From: Clostridia bacterium
GTDB taxonomy: Bacteria; Bacillota; Clostridia; Saccharofermentanales; UBA5734
Length of the DNA stretch: 16,585 nt
Direction of reading: 5' to 3'
NCBI GenBank assembly: GCA_009929975.1
Contig: RZZF01000009.1
Coordinates: forward strand, 1 to 16,585
Shown one piece after another: positions 5,204 through 12,983 of this stretch. The notes under the pieces were generated by a model. That model saw nothing but the letters and a program-made list of their open reading frames with translations. It did not search any database and was not told the origin of the DNA. The stretch's first letter is position 1, and every line of letters begins with the position of its first letter. The translations under genes and the position numbers were made by a program.

Positions 5204-8089
5204 ACAGAACGGTGGCCGACCGGTCTGTCAACGTCAATGCTGGAAAACTGTTATCCGGGTCCGCAAGGCCTGCCCGATTGGGCCCGGCCGGAGATCCGAC
5301 ATATCCGTCGTCTGCCGCCGCATGCCCACCTGATTCCATTCCCGGACCGGGCGGGATGCCTTGAAGAGCAGGCCAGCCACCCGCGTGAGGCCTCACCGAT
5401 GATTGTATCACTGCGGGGTGACTGGGGCCGCCGCCGCTATCGTAGTGTCGCGGATCTGCCTGACAATATTCTTTCCTATCGTTCCGGATTTGAGCCGATT
5501 GAAATTCCCTGGCTGCCAGCCGGAGCGCCAGCGGCGGATCGTTCAGCCGGCTATCTTCTGGACTGGCCCGCGATCAAGTCTGATCAGCCGGTGACTGTGC
5601 TGCATCGCCGCTGCCGGCTTCCCGTCACATGGGGCAGCCAGCGCAAACGGTTGACACTGCTCGGTGTCCTGCAGGCGTTTCATCTATACATCAACGGGCG
5701 GCTGGCCGGCTACAGCGAAGGCGGGCAGTGCGCGGAATTCGATGTCACCCAGTTCATCCACGATGGCGAAAATGACGTGTTTCTGTTGATCTGGGAAACG
5801 GCCACCAGCTCCTATCTGCAGCGGGACAACGGGATGACCGCGGCCGCTGTCTTCCGGGATATCTACCTGGAGGCGGTGCCTCCGGTCACGCTCTATGATC
5901 TGCAGGTCGAGACGAAAATGGATGAAGATCCGCAAAGCTGGCAGCTGGCGCTCGACCTGCATCTGCTCTCCTACCGGATTTCACTTGACCGGCCCAGACT
6001 GCGTATCTCGCTCTATGATGGCGGAAACTGCCTGTATGATGTCCGCCAGTCAATTGACCTGAGGCCGATCGACCGGGAAAACAATGACTGGCCCAGTCCA
6101 GTCCAGGCCCAGGCCCGTTTCCAGCTCGAAACAGTGATCCACGGCCTGGATGCCTGGTCTGATGAGCATCCGGTCGTCTATGATCTGGTGATCGGTGTGG
6201 AAGACGCTCAGGGCCGCGATCTGGTCTGTTACCGTCAGATGATCGGTTTCCGGCAGCTGAAGAAGACCCGGGATGGCTGGCAGCTCAATGGCAGGCCGTT
6301 TCAGCTGATGGCAGCGGTCTGGCATGAGGCGAAAATATGGGAGACCGTGCCGGATATCGCGGCCATGGTCCGTCATATCCGGCAGCTGAAGCGTTATCAA
6401 TTGAACGCGCTGCTGATTCGGGAGCTGCCGCCAGATCCGATATTCCTTGAACTTTGTGATGTGTATGGGGTTTATGTCATCGCGGATATTCCTGTGGATC
6501 CGGATCCGCGGATCATGGCTCAGATCAGCCGGGATATCCAGTTTCATGACTATGCCCTGGATGTCTGCCGGCGCCAGATCGCCCGGGACCGCCTGCACGC
6601 CTGCCTGCTTGCCTGGCATGTACCGATGCTGGCACACCACCGGATGCTTCCGGACCATCTGACTGAGGCGATCCGGTCTCTGGACTTAACACGTGTCTGG
6701 CAGGATTTTGATTTTTCTGATCCGGAAGCGCCGGTTCTGCACTGGCGCGGCCAGATGCCGCCGGCCGATGAGTTGATCCCGTCCTGGCTGCGGCAGCCGC
6801 GGACCGTGACTGATTTCGCGATCGCGCTGGGCCACTGGCTGCCGCCGCAGTCAGCCGGTGAGAATGAATGGCCTTTGCTTATCGCCGGCGACCATCCAGG
6901 AGCGCTGCTCAAAGCCCTGCGTCATGTGCTCCGTCCCGTCAGCATTGAGGCGGTCAACGCGGCCAATGGCGCATTCATCCTGCACAACCATCAATACAGC
7001 CAGACCTCTGAGACCTGTAAAATCAGCTGGGTTCTGCTGCGCGATGGACGGTTTGAACTGGCCGGCGAGTTGGACCTGCAGCGGGTTGAACCCGGCGGCG
7101 AGCAGTTTTTTGAACTCTGGTATGGTGAAGACGGCCTTTCACAGAAAGCGGCCTATCGGGTCCGCTTTGAGATCCGACGGGCTGAGCAGACCTTATGGTG
7201 CGGCTATGGCGAGGCAATCACACAGGAGGAATTTCTGATCAGCCAGCCTGACCGTGAACCTGACGCGCCGCGGCGGAAATCTTATCTGCGGCTCGATCAG
7301 GACCGGCACCAGCTGATTGTGTCCGGTTCACGTTTCTGGTTTGTCTTCAATACCATTCGCGGCTGTCTGGAAAGCTGGCGGATCGGTGAATCGGAACTGA
7401 TCGAACAAAGCGGACTGACTACCGGATTGCGGCCGCGTCTCATCACTCAGCCGGATCACCTGTCTCTGCCGTGGCTGCCGCTCTGGCAGGAACACGGGCT
7501 GCTCAATCCGGTGGCACAGATTATCGCGGTACAGCATCAGGCGGATGCCCAGCAGGCTGTGGTGACGGTTCGTGAACATGTCGGACCGGCAGGCGGCCTG
7601 CCGTATTTTGATTTATACACCCGTTATGAAATTGACGCCGCCGGATCGCTGCGGGTTTATCTCAGCCTGAGCCTGCTCGAAAGCGGAAATGACTGGACAT
7701 GGCCAATCCCGGGGATCGGTCTGGACTATCCGGTCAGTGCTGCCTGCACGCAGCTTAGCTGGCAGGGACGTGGTCCTGAACCGGGTCTGGCCGGATTGCG
7801 GCAGGACGCGGTCTATGGCCAGTATCAGTCGGAGATCGACCGGATGGACCAGACAGAGGGTCTGGTTTATGGTGAATGCCACCGGCTCAGCTGTGACATG
7901 GAACAGGGACCGAGCCTATCGATCAATTCGGATCTGCCGTTCTACTGGCGGCTCGATTCGCAGCCCGGATCCACCCGTTCCACCGGCCGTCGATTCACAC
8001 GTATCTGCTGCCTTCCGGCTGAATACAGGGTCGTCAATCCGCCGCTGAAGGCCCTGTTTGAGCTAAAACCGGTCACCGGCGGATGGTAA
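5201..8089 (+). CDS. LacZ-like glycoside hydrolase family 2 protein, probably catalytically inactive
   Basis: A 962-residue protein that follows E. coli-type beta-galactosidase end to end. The sugar-binding domain (about 65-225) includes AFHLYINGRLAGYSEG, AEFDVTQFI, GEND and FRDIYL. An Ig-like domain (about 228-350) ends in IGFRQL, and a reduced TIM barrel spans about 355-580. A second Ig-like domain (about 582-680) and the beta-sandwich C-terminal domain (about 695-955, with WQGRGPEPGLAGLRQDAVYGQYQSEI) complete it. The active site is not kept. Around AWHVPMLAHH (471-480) the acid/base N-E pair is M476-L477, and the nucleophile motif E-Y-A-H-A-M-G-N reads D538-FAIALGH. The substrate His of R-C-S-H is Glu408, and the galactose-binding Asp is Asn210. 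Only His375-Glu376 remain. There is no signal peptide, so it is likely cytosolic. The gene stands alone between two tRNA genes. GH2 ancestry is secure; a non-catalytic role, such as carbohydrate sensing or binding, is inference. Confidence 0.85.
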   Translation: MTERWPTGLSTSMLENCYPGPQGLPDWARPEIRHIRRLPPHAHLIPFPDRAGCLEEQASHPREASPMIVSLRGDWGRRRYRSVADLPDNILSYRSGFEPIEIPWLPAGAPAADRSAGYLLDWPAIKSDQPVTVLHRRCRLPVTWGSQRKRLTLLGVLQAFHLYINGRLAGYSEGGQCAEFDVTQFIHDGENDVFLLIWETATSSYLQRDNGMTAAAVFRDIYLEAVPPVTLYDLQVETKMDEDPQSWQLALDLHLLSYRISLDRPRLRISLYDGGNCLYDVRQSIDLRPIDRENNDWPSPVQAQARFQLETVIHGLDAWSDEHPVVYDLVIGVEDAQGRDLVCYRQMIGFRQLKKTRDGWQLNGRPFQLMAAVWHEAKIWETVPDIAAMVRHIRQLKRYQLNALLIRELPPDPIFLELCDVYGVYVIADIPVDPDPRIMAQISRDIQFHDYALDVCRRQIARDRLHACLLAWHVPMLAHHRMLPDHLTEAIRSLDLTRVWQDFDFSDPEAPVLHWRGQMPPADELIPSWLRQPRTVTDFAIALGHWLPPQSAGENEWPLLIAGDHPGALLKALRHVLRPVSIEAVNAANGAFILHNHQYSQTSETCKISWVLLRDGRFELAGELDLQRVEPGGEQFFELWYGEDGLSQKAAYRVRFEIRRAEQTLWCGYGEAITQEEFLISQPDREPDAPRRKSYLRLDQDRHQLIVSGSRFWFVFNTIRGCLESWRIGESELIEQSGLTTGLRPRLITQPDHLSLPWLPLWQEHGLLNPVAQIIAVQHQADAQQAVVTVREHVGPAGGLPYFDLYTRYEIDAAGSLRVYLSLSLLESGNDWTWPIPGIGLDYPVSAACTQLSWQGRGPEPGLAGLRQDAVYGQYQSEIDRMDQTEGLVYGECHRLSCDMEQGPSLSINSDLPFYWRLDSQPGSTRSTGRRFTRICCLPAEYRVVNPPLKALFELKPVTGGW

Positions 8090-8093
8090 AGAA

Positions 8094-8123
8094 AAATCCT
8101 GAAGCCGCGAGACTTCAGGATTT
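8094..8123. terminator. Bidirectional terminator between the GH2-like gene and tRNA-Trp
   Basis: AAATCCTGAAG (8094-8104) pairs perfectly with CTTCAGGATTT (8113-8123) around an 8-base loop. On the minus strand the stem is followed by a U run (positions 8096 down to 8092), so it ends the tRNA-Trp transcript well. On the plus strand it lies five bases after the GH2-like stop and has a shorter U run. Confidence 0.75.
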
Positions 8124-8124
8124 C

Positions 8125-8199
8125 TGGCAGGGGAGACGCGATTCGAACACGCAACCGACGGTTTTGGAGACCGTTGCTCTACCGTTGAGCCACTCCCCT
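8125..8199 (-). tRNA. tRNA-Trp (anticodon CCA)
   Basis: Read on the minus strand, the acceptor AGGGGAG pairs with CTCCCCT. The anticodon stem ACGGT/ACCGT encloses loop CTCCAAA, giving anticodon CCA (tryptophan, UGG). The T loop is TTCGAAT, the discriminator is G as usual for tRNA-Trp, and CCA is encoded at 8127-8125. It is convergent with the GH2-like gene. A UGG-only anticodon fits UGA being used as a stop here. Confidence 0.96.
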
Positions 8200-8212
8200 A
8201 GGCGCGAGATTC

Positions 8213-8241
8213 ATGATATCATCTGATATTATGAATGTCAA
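8213..8241 (-). promoter_or_regulatory. Promoter for tRNA-Trp
   Basis: On the minus strand, a perfect TTGACA (8241-8236) is followed after 17 bases by TATCAT (8218-8213), 11 of 12 consensus positions. The predicted start is a few bases before the mature tRNA 5' end at 8199. Confidence 0.8.
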
Positions 8242-8291
8242 CAACCACACAGACGCTTCATGATCGGCTGAAAGTACTGTCATACGGCTGT

Positions 8292-8320
8292 TTGCATGTC
8301 TTTCGGCCACATGCTATTAT
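8292..8320 (+). promoter_or_regulatory. Promoter for the proC operon
   Basis: A weak TTGCAT -35 (8292-8297), a 17-base spacer, and a strong TATTAT -10 (8315-8320) with an extended TG (8312-8313). It fires rightward, divergent from the tRNA-Trp promoter, with the two -35 boxes about 50 bases apart. A start near 8327 leaves a leader of about 50 bases before proC. Confidence 0.55.
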
Positions 8321-8378
8321 TTTCATGGACTGTCAGATTTATCGCTGGCCGTCTGGAAAGACAACCGGTGGAGGAAAT

Positions 8379-9188
8379 ATGAAACTAGCTGTCATAGGCA
8401 TCGGAAAAATGGGCCAGGCTCTGTTGAGGCGCTGGCTTGCTGCCAACTGGATTACCGCAGAACAGATTACGGTTTATGACGCGGATCCGGCTGTGATGAC
8501 CGCCTTCGCCGCTGAATACACGGTACAGACCGCTGTGTCACCGGCGGCCGCCGCCAGACAGGCTGACTGGGTGCTGCTGGCTGTCAAGCCCCAGGTCGCT
8601 CCGTCTGTACTGAAGACACTTGCCGCTGACTGGCAGCCCGGTCAGGTTCTCGTTTCAATCGCAGCCGGCCTGACACTGGCAGATCTGCGCGGCTGGAGCG
8701 GCCGACAACCGGCGATTGTCCGGGTCATGCCGAATCTGCCGGCGGTCATCGGGCAGGGCGTCAGCGCGATCTGTTATGATCAGGCAACCACCGAGATCAT
8801 GGCCACCGCACAGTCCATGTTTACCGTCTGTGGTCTGGCGGCTGATGTTCCGGAAGCACTTTTTGACGCGGTGACCGGCCTTTCCGGCAGCGGACCGGCG
8901 TATGTCCTGATGATGATTGAAGCACTGGCTGACGGTGCGGTCGCACAAGGCCTCAGCCGGCAGCAGGCTCTGCAGATGGCAGCACGGACGGTTGAGGGAG
9001 CGGCGGCCCTGGTGCTGGAGAGTCAAGAGCATCCGGCGGTGCTCCGGGATCAGATTACGTCGCCGGGTGGAACCACCGCGGCAGCCCTGCGCGTTCTGGA
9101 ACATGGCGGATTACGTGCCGCGGTGATTGACGCGGTGGGTGCGGCGGCTGAACGCTCCCGACAACTGAGAACGGATAAGCCGTCATGA
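8379..9188 (+). CDS. proC: Pyrroline-5-carboxylate reductase
   Basis: A 269-residue cytosolic enzyme making proline from pyrroline-5-carboxylate with NAD(P)H. The N-terminal Rossmann motif is AVIGIGKMG (4-12), LLAVKP follows, and the conserved LSGSGPAYV stretch and C-terminal SPGGTTAAALRVLE signature are present. I chose the ATG at 8379 because it has a GGAGG SD (8369-8373 region) and gives the standard family length. The longer frame from 8235 would add 48 residues unlike the family and would start inside the tRNA-Trp promoter. The stop overlaps the rnhA start by four bases (ATGA), so the two are probably translationally coupled. It is the first gene of the rightward cluster. Confidence 0.95.
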   Translation: MKLAVIGIGKMGQALLRRWLAANWITAEQITVYDADPAVMTAFAAEYTVQTAVSPAAAARQADWVLLAVKPQVAPSVLKTLAADWQPGQVLVSIAAGLTLADLRGWSGRQPAIVRVMPNLPAVIGQGVSAICYDQATTEIMATAQSMFTVCGLAADVPEALFDAVTGLSGSGPAYVLMMIEALADGAVAQGLSRQQALQMAARTVEGAAALVLESQEHPAVLRDQITSPGGTTAAALRVLEHGGLRAAVIDAVGAAAERSRQLRTDKPS

Positions 9189-9667
9189 GTCAGACGGTAC
9201 AGATCTATACTGACGGTGCCTGTTCCGGCAATCCCGGTCCGGGCGGCTGGGCAGCGATCCTGCAGGCAAATGGCCATGAAAAAGTCATCAGCGGCAACGA
9301 GGTCCAGACCACCAACAACCGGATGGAGCTCACCGCCGCGCTTGAAGCCCTGCGCCAGTTGAAACGGGCCTGCCGGATCGAATTGTTCAGTGACAGCGCT
9401 TATCTGGTGTCTGCCTTCACTCAGGGCTGGCTGGACAACTGGCAGCGGCGCGGCTGGAAAAATGCCGCCGGCGATCCGGTCAGCAACCAGGATCTGTGGC
9501 GGCAGCTGCTTGAACTGGCCGCACCGCATCAGATCCGCTGGGTCAAGGTCAAGGGGCATGCGGATCATGAACTGAACAATCGCTGCGACCAGCTGGCCGT
9601 TGACGAAATCAAGAAATTACGCGAACGCGAAGCGGACACTGTGCCGGGCCCGCCGGAAACACAATGA
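9185..9667 (+). CDS. rnhA: Ribonuclease HI
   Basis: A 160-residue endonuclease that cuts the RNA strand of RNA:DNA hybrids, for example primers and R-loops, using Mg2+. The DEDD catalytic set is complete: Asp10 (YTDGACSGNPGPGGW), Glu48 (NNRMELTA), Asp70 (FSDSAYL) and Asp135 (NNRCDQLA), with the catalytic-loop His125 in GHADH. Length is close to E. coli RNase HI (155) plus a short charged tail. It starts in a 4-base ATGA overlap with proC and has no strong SD, so coupling is likely; it ends in another ATGA overlap with the Nudix gene. Confidence 0.96.
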   Translation: MSQTVQIYTDGACSGNPGPGGWAAILQANGHEKVISGNEVQTTNNRMELTAALEALRQLKRACRIELFSDSAYLVSAFTQGWLDNWQRRGWKNAAGDPVSNQDLWRQLLELAAPHQIRWVKVKGHADHELNNRCDQLAVDEIKKLREREADTVPGPPETQ

Positions 9668-10245
9668 ACGGCAGCGAAAGGAAGGCTCCCTTGTTTGAAA
9701 CGACAATTGATCAGGATACCATATTTAATGGACGGGTTTTCTCAGTCGAAGTCCGTCAGGTCCGGCTGAGCGACGGCCAGCAGGGCCGTCGGGAAATCGT
9801 CCGGCACCATGGCGGTGCCTGTACGGTCGCGTTGGATCAGAACGGAATGGTCGCCATGGTACGGCAGTTTCGCAGCCCGTTTGAGGAACTGATGCTGGAA
9901 ATTCCAGCCGGCAAACTTGAACCGGGGGAGGATCCGGCGGTCTGCGCCGAACGCGAACTGAAAGAAGAGACCGGTCTGACCGCGGATTGTCTGGAACCGC
10001 TGGCGGTGATGTATCCATCCCCGGGCTATTGCAGTGAGATTCTGCATATTTATCTGGCGACAGGCCTGCACCAGGGAGAGGCAGAACCTGATCCGGGTGA
10101 ACTGCTCCACTGCGAACGTTATCGGCTGGCCGATCTTCTGGCGATGATCGACCGCGGTGATATCCGTGATGGCAAAACGGTGACAGCACTGCTGACGCTG
10201 GATCGGCGGCTGCGGCAGACGCGGCCGGAAAACGGAGGCGTCTGA
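9664..10245 (+). CDS. nudF: Nudix hydrolase, probable ADP-ribose pyrophosphatase
   Basis: A 193-residue Nudix protein. The box G-x5-E-x7-REUxEE-x-GU is perfect at 83-105 (G83, E89, R97-E98, E101-E102, G104). Family context around it, with [21 protein letters not shown] before and [15 protein letters not shown] after, is typical of ADP-ribose pyrophosphatases, which split ADP-ribose to AMP and ribose-5-phosphate. Substrate is assigned from this resemblance. The ATG at 9664 overlaps the rnhA stop (ATGA) but lacks an SD. A TTG at 9691 (codon 10) has AAAGGAAGG (9677-9685) five bases upstream and may be the real start, giving 184 residues beginning at FETTI. The stop shares one base with the spoIIIE/ftsK start (TGATG). 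Confidence 0.88.
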   Translation: MNGSERKAPLFETTIDQDTIFNGRVFSVEVRQVRLSDGQQGRREIVRHHGGACTVALDQNGMVAMVRQFRSPFEELMLEIPAGKLEPGEDPAVCAERELKEETGLTADCLEPLAVMYPSPGYCSEILHIYLATGLHQGEAEPDPGELLHCERYRLADLLAMIDRGDIRDGKTVTALLTLDRRLRQTRPENGGV

Positions 10246-12983
10246 TGGCAGCCCGTATCGATAAAAAACGTGAAATCAACGGAGTCTTGTACCTGGCCGC
10301 GGCGCTGCTGCTGGCTTTCGCCTATTACTGGCCTGAGGCCCGGATGGGCTGGCTGGGCCGTTTTTTTCTCGATGGCGGCCGCGGTTTGCTCGGTGTCTGC
10401 GCACTGGCACTGCCGGTGGTTTTTCTCTATATGGCCATCGATTATCTGCTGGAAAAGCGCATGCGCGTGACCCGTCTTCGTTTTACCTATGTATTTATCC
10501 TGCTCATCGCGACGGCGGCACTGCTGCAGACCGTCACGATCAGTCTGGCGGATATCCGCCAGCTCAGTTTCACGGATGAGAAAGGTCCGCTGGCGTTTGC
10601 CGGACTGCGCCGGTTATGGCAGACCGGGGTCGATCCATCGATTCTCAATTCGCCGCAGCGACTGCTGCCGGGCGGCTTGCTTGGTGGTCTGCTGGCCCTC
10701 GCGATAGAGTCCATCGCCGGATCAACCGGATCCATCATCATTCTGGCCGCGCTGATCCTGTCCATGATGGTTCTGCTGCTGAATGTCTCGCTGACCCGGG
10801 CGGTCGGGCAGACGGCCCAGGTGATCCGCCAGACCCAGCGCAAGGTCAACCAGGCCGTACAGAGCAGTGTGACCAGCCTGCGGCAGCAGCGGCGTGATGA
10901 AAAAACGGACCGCGGCAGTTATGACCTGAAGCTGGAGGCAGATGCCGGAGAGGGGAAAGCAGATAAGCCTCAGTCTGCTGGTCAACATGGATCTGATCGT
11001 GAAAGCTGGGTCTCGCAGTTGCGTCGCCTCTGGTCGCCGCATGGACGCGGTGAAGAAGAAGCGGCCGGACAGCTTCCCCAGGCCGATCTTTCCATCCCCG
11101 GGTTTCTGACTGATCAGGAACCGGCGGCGGATCTTTCCGCCAGCGAACGGAATGAACCGCAAAATGACCCGCAGGACCGTCTGACGCAGGCATCACCCTA
11201 TGATCTGCGTGTCAGGAAAGCGGAATGGATCACCGCACCTTCCGGTGATGAAGAGACCCCGGTCATTCCGGTGATCGGCGGTACTGAGATGGCCGGCCAT
11301 GACGCGGATCGCCTGACGGAGCCCCTTGATCAGGCGGAGCATAAGCCGGATGATTCTGAGATGGCCGGTCACCCTGAGGAAGCGCCTTATATTGAAGCGG
11401 CCGAACAACTGACTGAAGAATCAGACCGGCATGCCTGGAATGACCGCAGTCATGATCCCGGCGCGGCGAAAGCTGTCAAACCGGCAGCCGGCAGTCGCCA
11501 GCTGAATATCTGGCAGCCGCCGCCCCTCGATCTTCTGACCCGGGAAGCACCCCAGAAGACCGTGAATAACCAGATGGAGATCAACCGTCTCGGACGCAAG
11601 CTTGAACAGACCCTGAACAGCTTCGGAATCGAAGCCAAGGTCGTCCGCCACAGTACAGGTCCGACGATTACGCGATTCGAGCTGACACCGGGACCCGGTG
11701 TCAAGGTCAGCCGGATTGTCAGCCTTTCTGATGACATCGCGCTGAATCTGGCGGCGATCGGTGTGCGGATTGAAGCACCGATTCCCGGCAAGGCCGCGAT
11801 CGGCATTGAGATCCCCAATAAGGAAACAACACCGGTGCTTCTGCGCAACCTGCTGCAGTCAGAGGAATACCAGCAGAGCCGGCACGAACCGCTGACCGTA
11901 GCGCTCGGGCGCGACATACAGGGACGTCCGCTGATGTGCGACCTGACCCGTATGCCCCATCTTCTGATCGCCGGTGCCACCGGTTCAGGTAAATCGGTCT
12001 GCATCAACTCAATTCTGATGAGCATCCTGTTCAAAGCCCGGCCGGACGAAGTGAAAATGGTCATGATCGATCCCAAGGTGGTAGAACTCAATGTCTATAA
12101 CGGGATTCCGCATCTGATCACCCCGGTGGTGACCGATCCGAAGAAAGCGGCCAATGCCCTGATCTGGGCGGTGAATGAGATGACCCGGCGCTATGGGCTG
12201 TTCGCTGATAAATCAGTCCGCGACATCAAGGCCTACCAGGCTGCCGCTGAGCGGGATCAGGATGACTCCTATGAAAAATTGCCGCTGATGCTTCTGGTCA
12301 TCGATGAATTGTCCGACCTGATGGCCACAACCCCGACTGAGGTCGAGGACGCGATCGCCCGTCTGACGGCGATGGCGCGTGCCGCCGGCATTCACCTGAT
12401 CATCGCGACACAGCGTCCGTCTGTTGATGTCATTACCGGCGTCATCAAAGCGAATATTCCGTCCCGTATCGCGTTTTCGGTCGCGTCCCAGGTTGACTCG
12501 CGCACGATCCTCGATACCGGCGGCGCGGAGAAACTGCTGGGGAAAGGCGATATGCTGTATTATCCGCAGAGCGCGGCGAAACCGGTACGCGGTCAGGGTG
12601 CCTTCATATCAGACCCGGAAGTTGAGCGTGTCTTGAATTACATTAAAGGCCAGCATCAAGCCGATTATGATGAATCCGTCACCGACGTGATCATGACGGC
12701 CTCCGTCGGCAACGGCCGGCATCAGGGGGGCAGTGATGACGATGAACTGCTGCCGCAGGCCCTGGAAACGGTGGTAGAGACTGGCTACGCATCCGTATCG
12801 CTGCTGCAGCGGCGGATGAATGTTGGATATCCACGGGCGGCACGCCTGATCGACAGTCTGCATGACCGCGGCTTCGTCGGCCCGTTTGAAGGAAGCAAAC
12901 CGCGCAAGGTCCTGATTACCCGGGCGCAGTTGATGGAATTGCAGGCCAAGGGTGATATGGGAGATGCACATGAATCGTCTTGA
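10245..12983 (+). CDS. ftsK: FtsK/SpoIIIE family DNA translocase
   Basis: A 912-residue membrane-anchored hexameric DNA pump that moves chromosomal DNA through the division or sporulation septum using ATP. The N-terminal 185 residues hold four or five hydrophobic segments (about 13-28, 46-68, 81-101, 144-182). A polar, charged low-complexity linker (about 190-435) follows. The alpha/beta motor has Walker A GATGSGKS (577-584) and Walker B LLVIDE (683-688), plus the [21 protein letters not shown] region. The C-terminal gamma winged helix (about 833-897, [19 protein letters not shown]...[15 protein letters not shown]) is the domain that reads orientation motifs such as KOPS/SRS. All key parts are present. 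The symbol spoIIIE would apply if the host sporulates, which this window cannot show. It is coupled to the Nudix gene by TGATG and overlaps ygiQ by 14 bases. Confidence 0.96.
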   Translation: MAARIDKKREINGVLYLAAALLLAFAYYWPEARMGWLGRFFLDGGRGLLGVCALALPVVFLYMAIDYLLEKRMRVTRLRFTYVFILLIATAALLQTVTISLADIRQLSFTDEKGPLAFAGLRRLWQTGVDPSILNSPQRLLPGGLLGGLLALAIESIAGSTGSIIILAALILSMMVLLLNVSLTRAVGQTAQVIRQTQRKVNQAVQSSVTSLRQQRRDEKTDRGSYDLKLEADAGEGKADKPQSAGQHGSDRESWVSQLRRLWSPHGRGEEEAAGQLPQADLSIPGFLTDQEPAADLSASERNEPQNDPQDRLTQASPYDLRVRKAEWITAPSGDEETPVIPVIGGTEMAGHDADRLTEPLDQAEHKPDDSEMAGHPEEAPYIEAAEQLTEESDRHAWNDRSHDPGAAKAVKPAAGSRQLNIWQPPPLDLLTREAPQKTVNNQMEINRLGRKLEQTLNSFGIEAKVVRHSTGPTITRFELTPGPGVKVSRIVSLSDDIALNLAAIGVRIEAPIPGKAAIGIEIPNKETTPVLLRNLLQSEEYQQSRHEPLTVALGRDIQGRPLMCDLTRMPHLLIAGATGSGKSVCINSILMSILFKARPDEVKMVMIDPKVVELNVYNGIPHLITPVVTDPKKAANALIWAVNEMTRRYGLFADKSVRDIKAYQAAAERDQDDSYEKLPLMLLVIDELSDLMATTPTEVEDAIARLTAMARAAGIHLIIATQRPSVDVITGVIKANIPSRIAFSVASQVDSRTILDTGGAEKLLGKGDMLYYPQSAAKPVRGQGAFISDPEVERVLNYIKGQHQADYDESVTDVIMTASVGNGRHQGGSDDDELLPQALETVVETGYASVSLLQRRMNVGYPRAARLIDSLHDRGFVGPFEGSKPRKVLITRAQLMELQAKGDMGDAHESS

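Noticed and set aside
6050..6658. 202-codon open frame on the minus strand inside the LacZ-like gene
   Set aside because: It is antisense to an intact gene, with no SD or family match seen.
8235..8378. Longer proC frame from ATG 8235
   Set aside because: It adds 48 residues unlike ProC, lies over the tRNA-Trp and proC promoters, and the ATG at 8379 has a GGAGG SD and gives the standard length.
11290..11390. EMAGH repeat in the ftsK linker
   Set aside because: It occurs only twice in a low-complexity linker; too little to call a repeat element.
12952..12969. GTG 12952 or ATG 12964 as the ygiQ start
   Set aside because: ATG 12970 has the best-spaced SD and begins with the conserved RLDFLP region; the other two have poor spacing.
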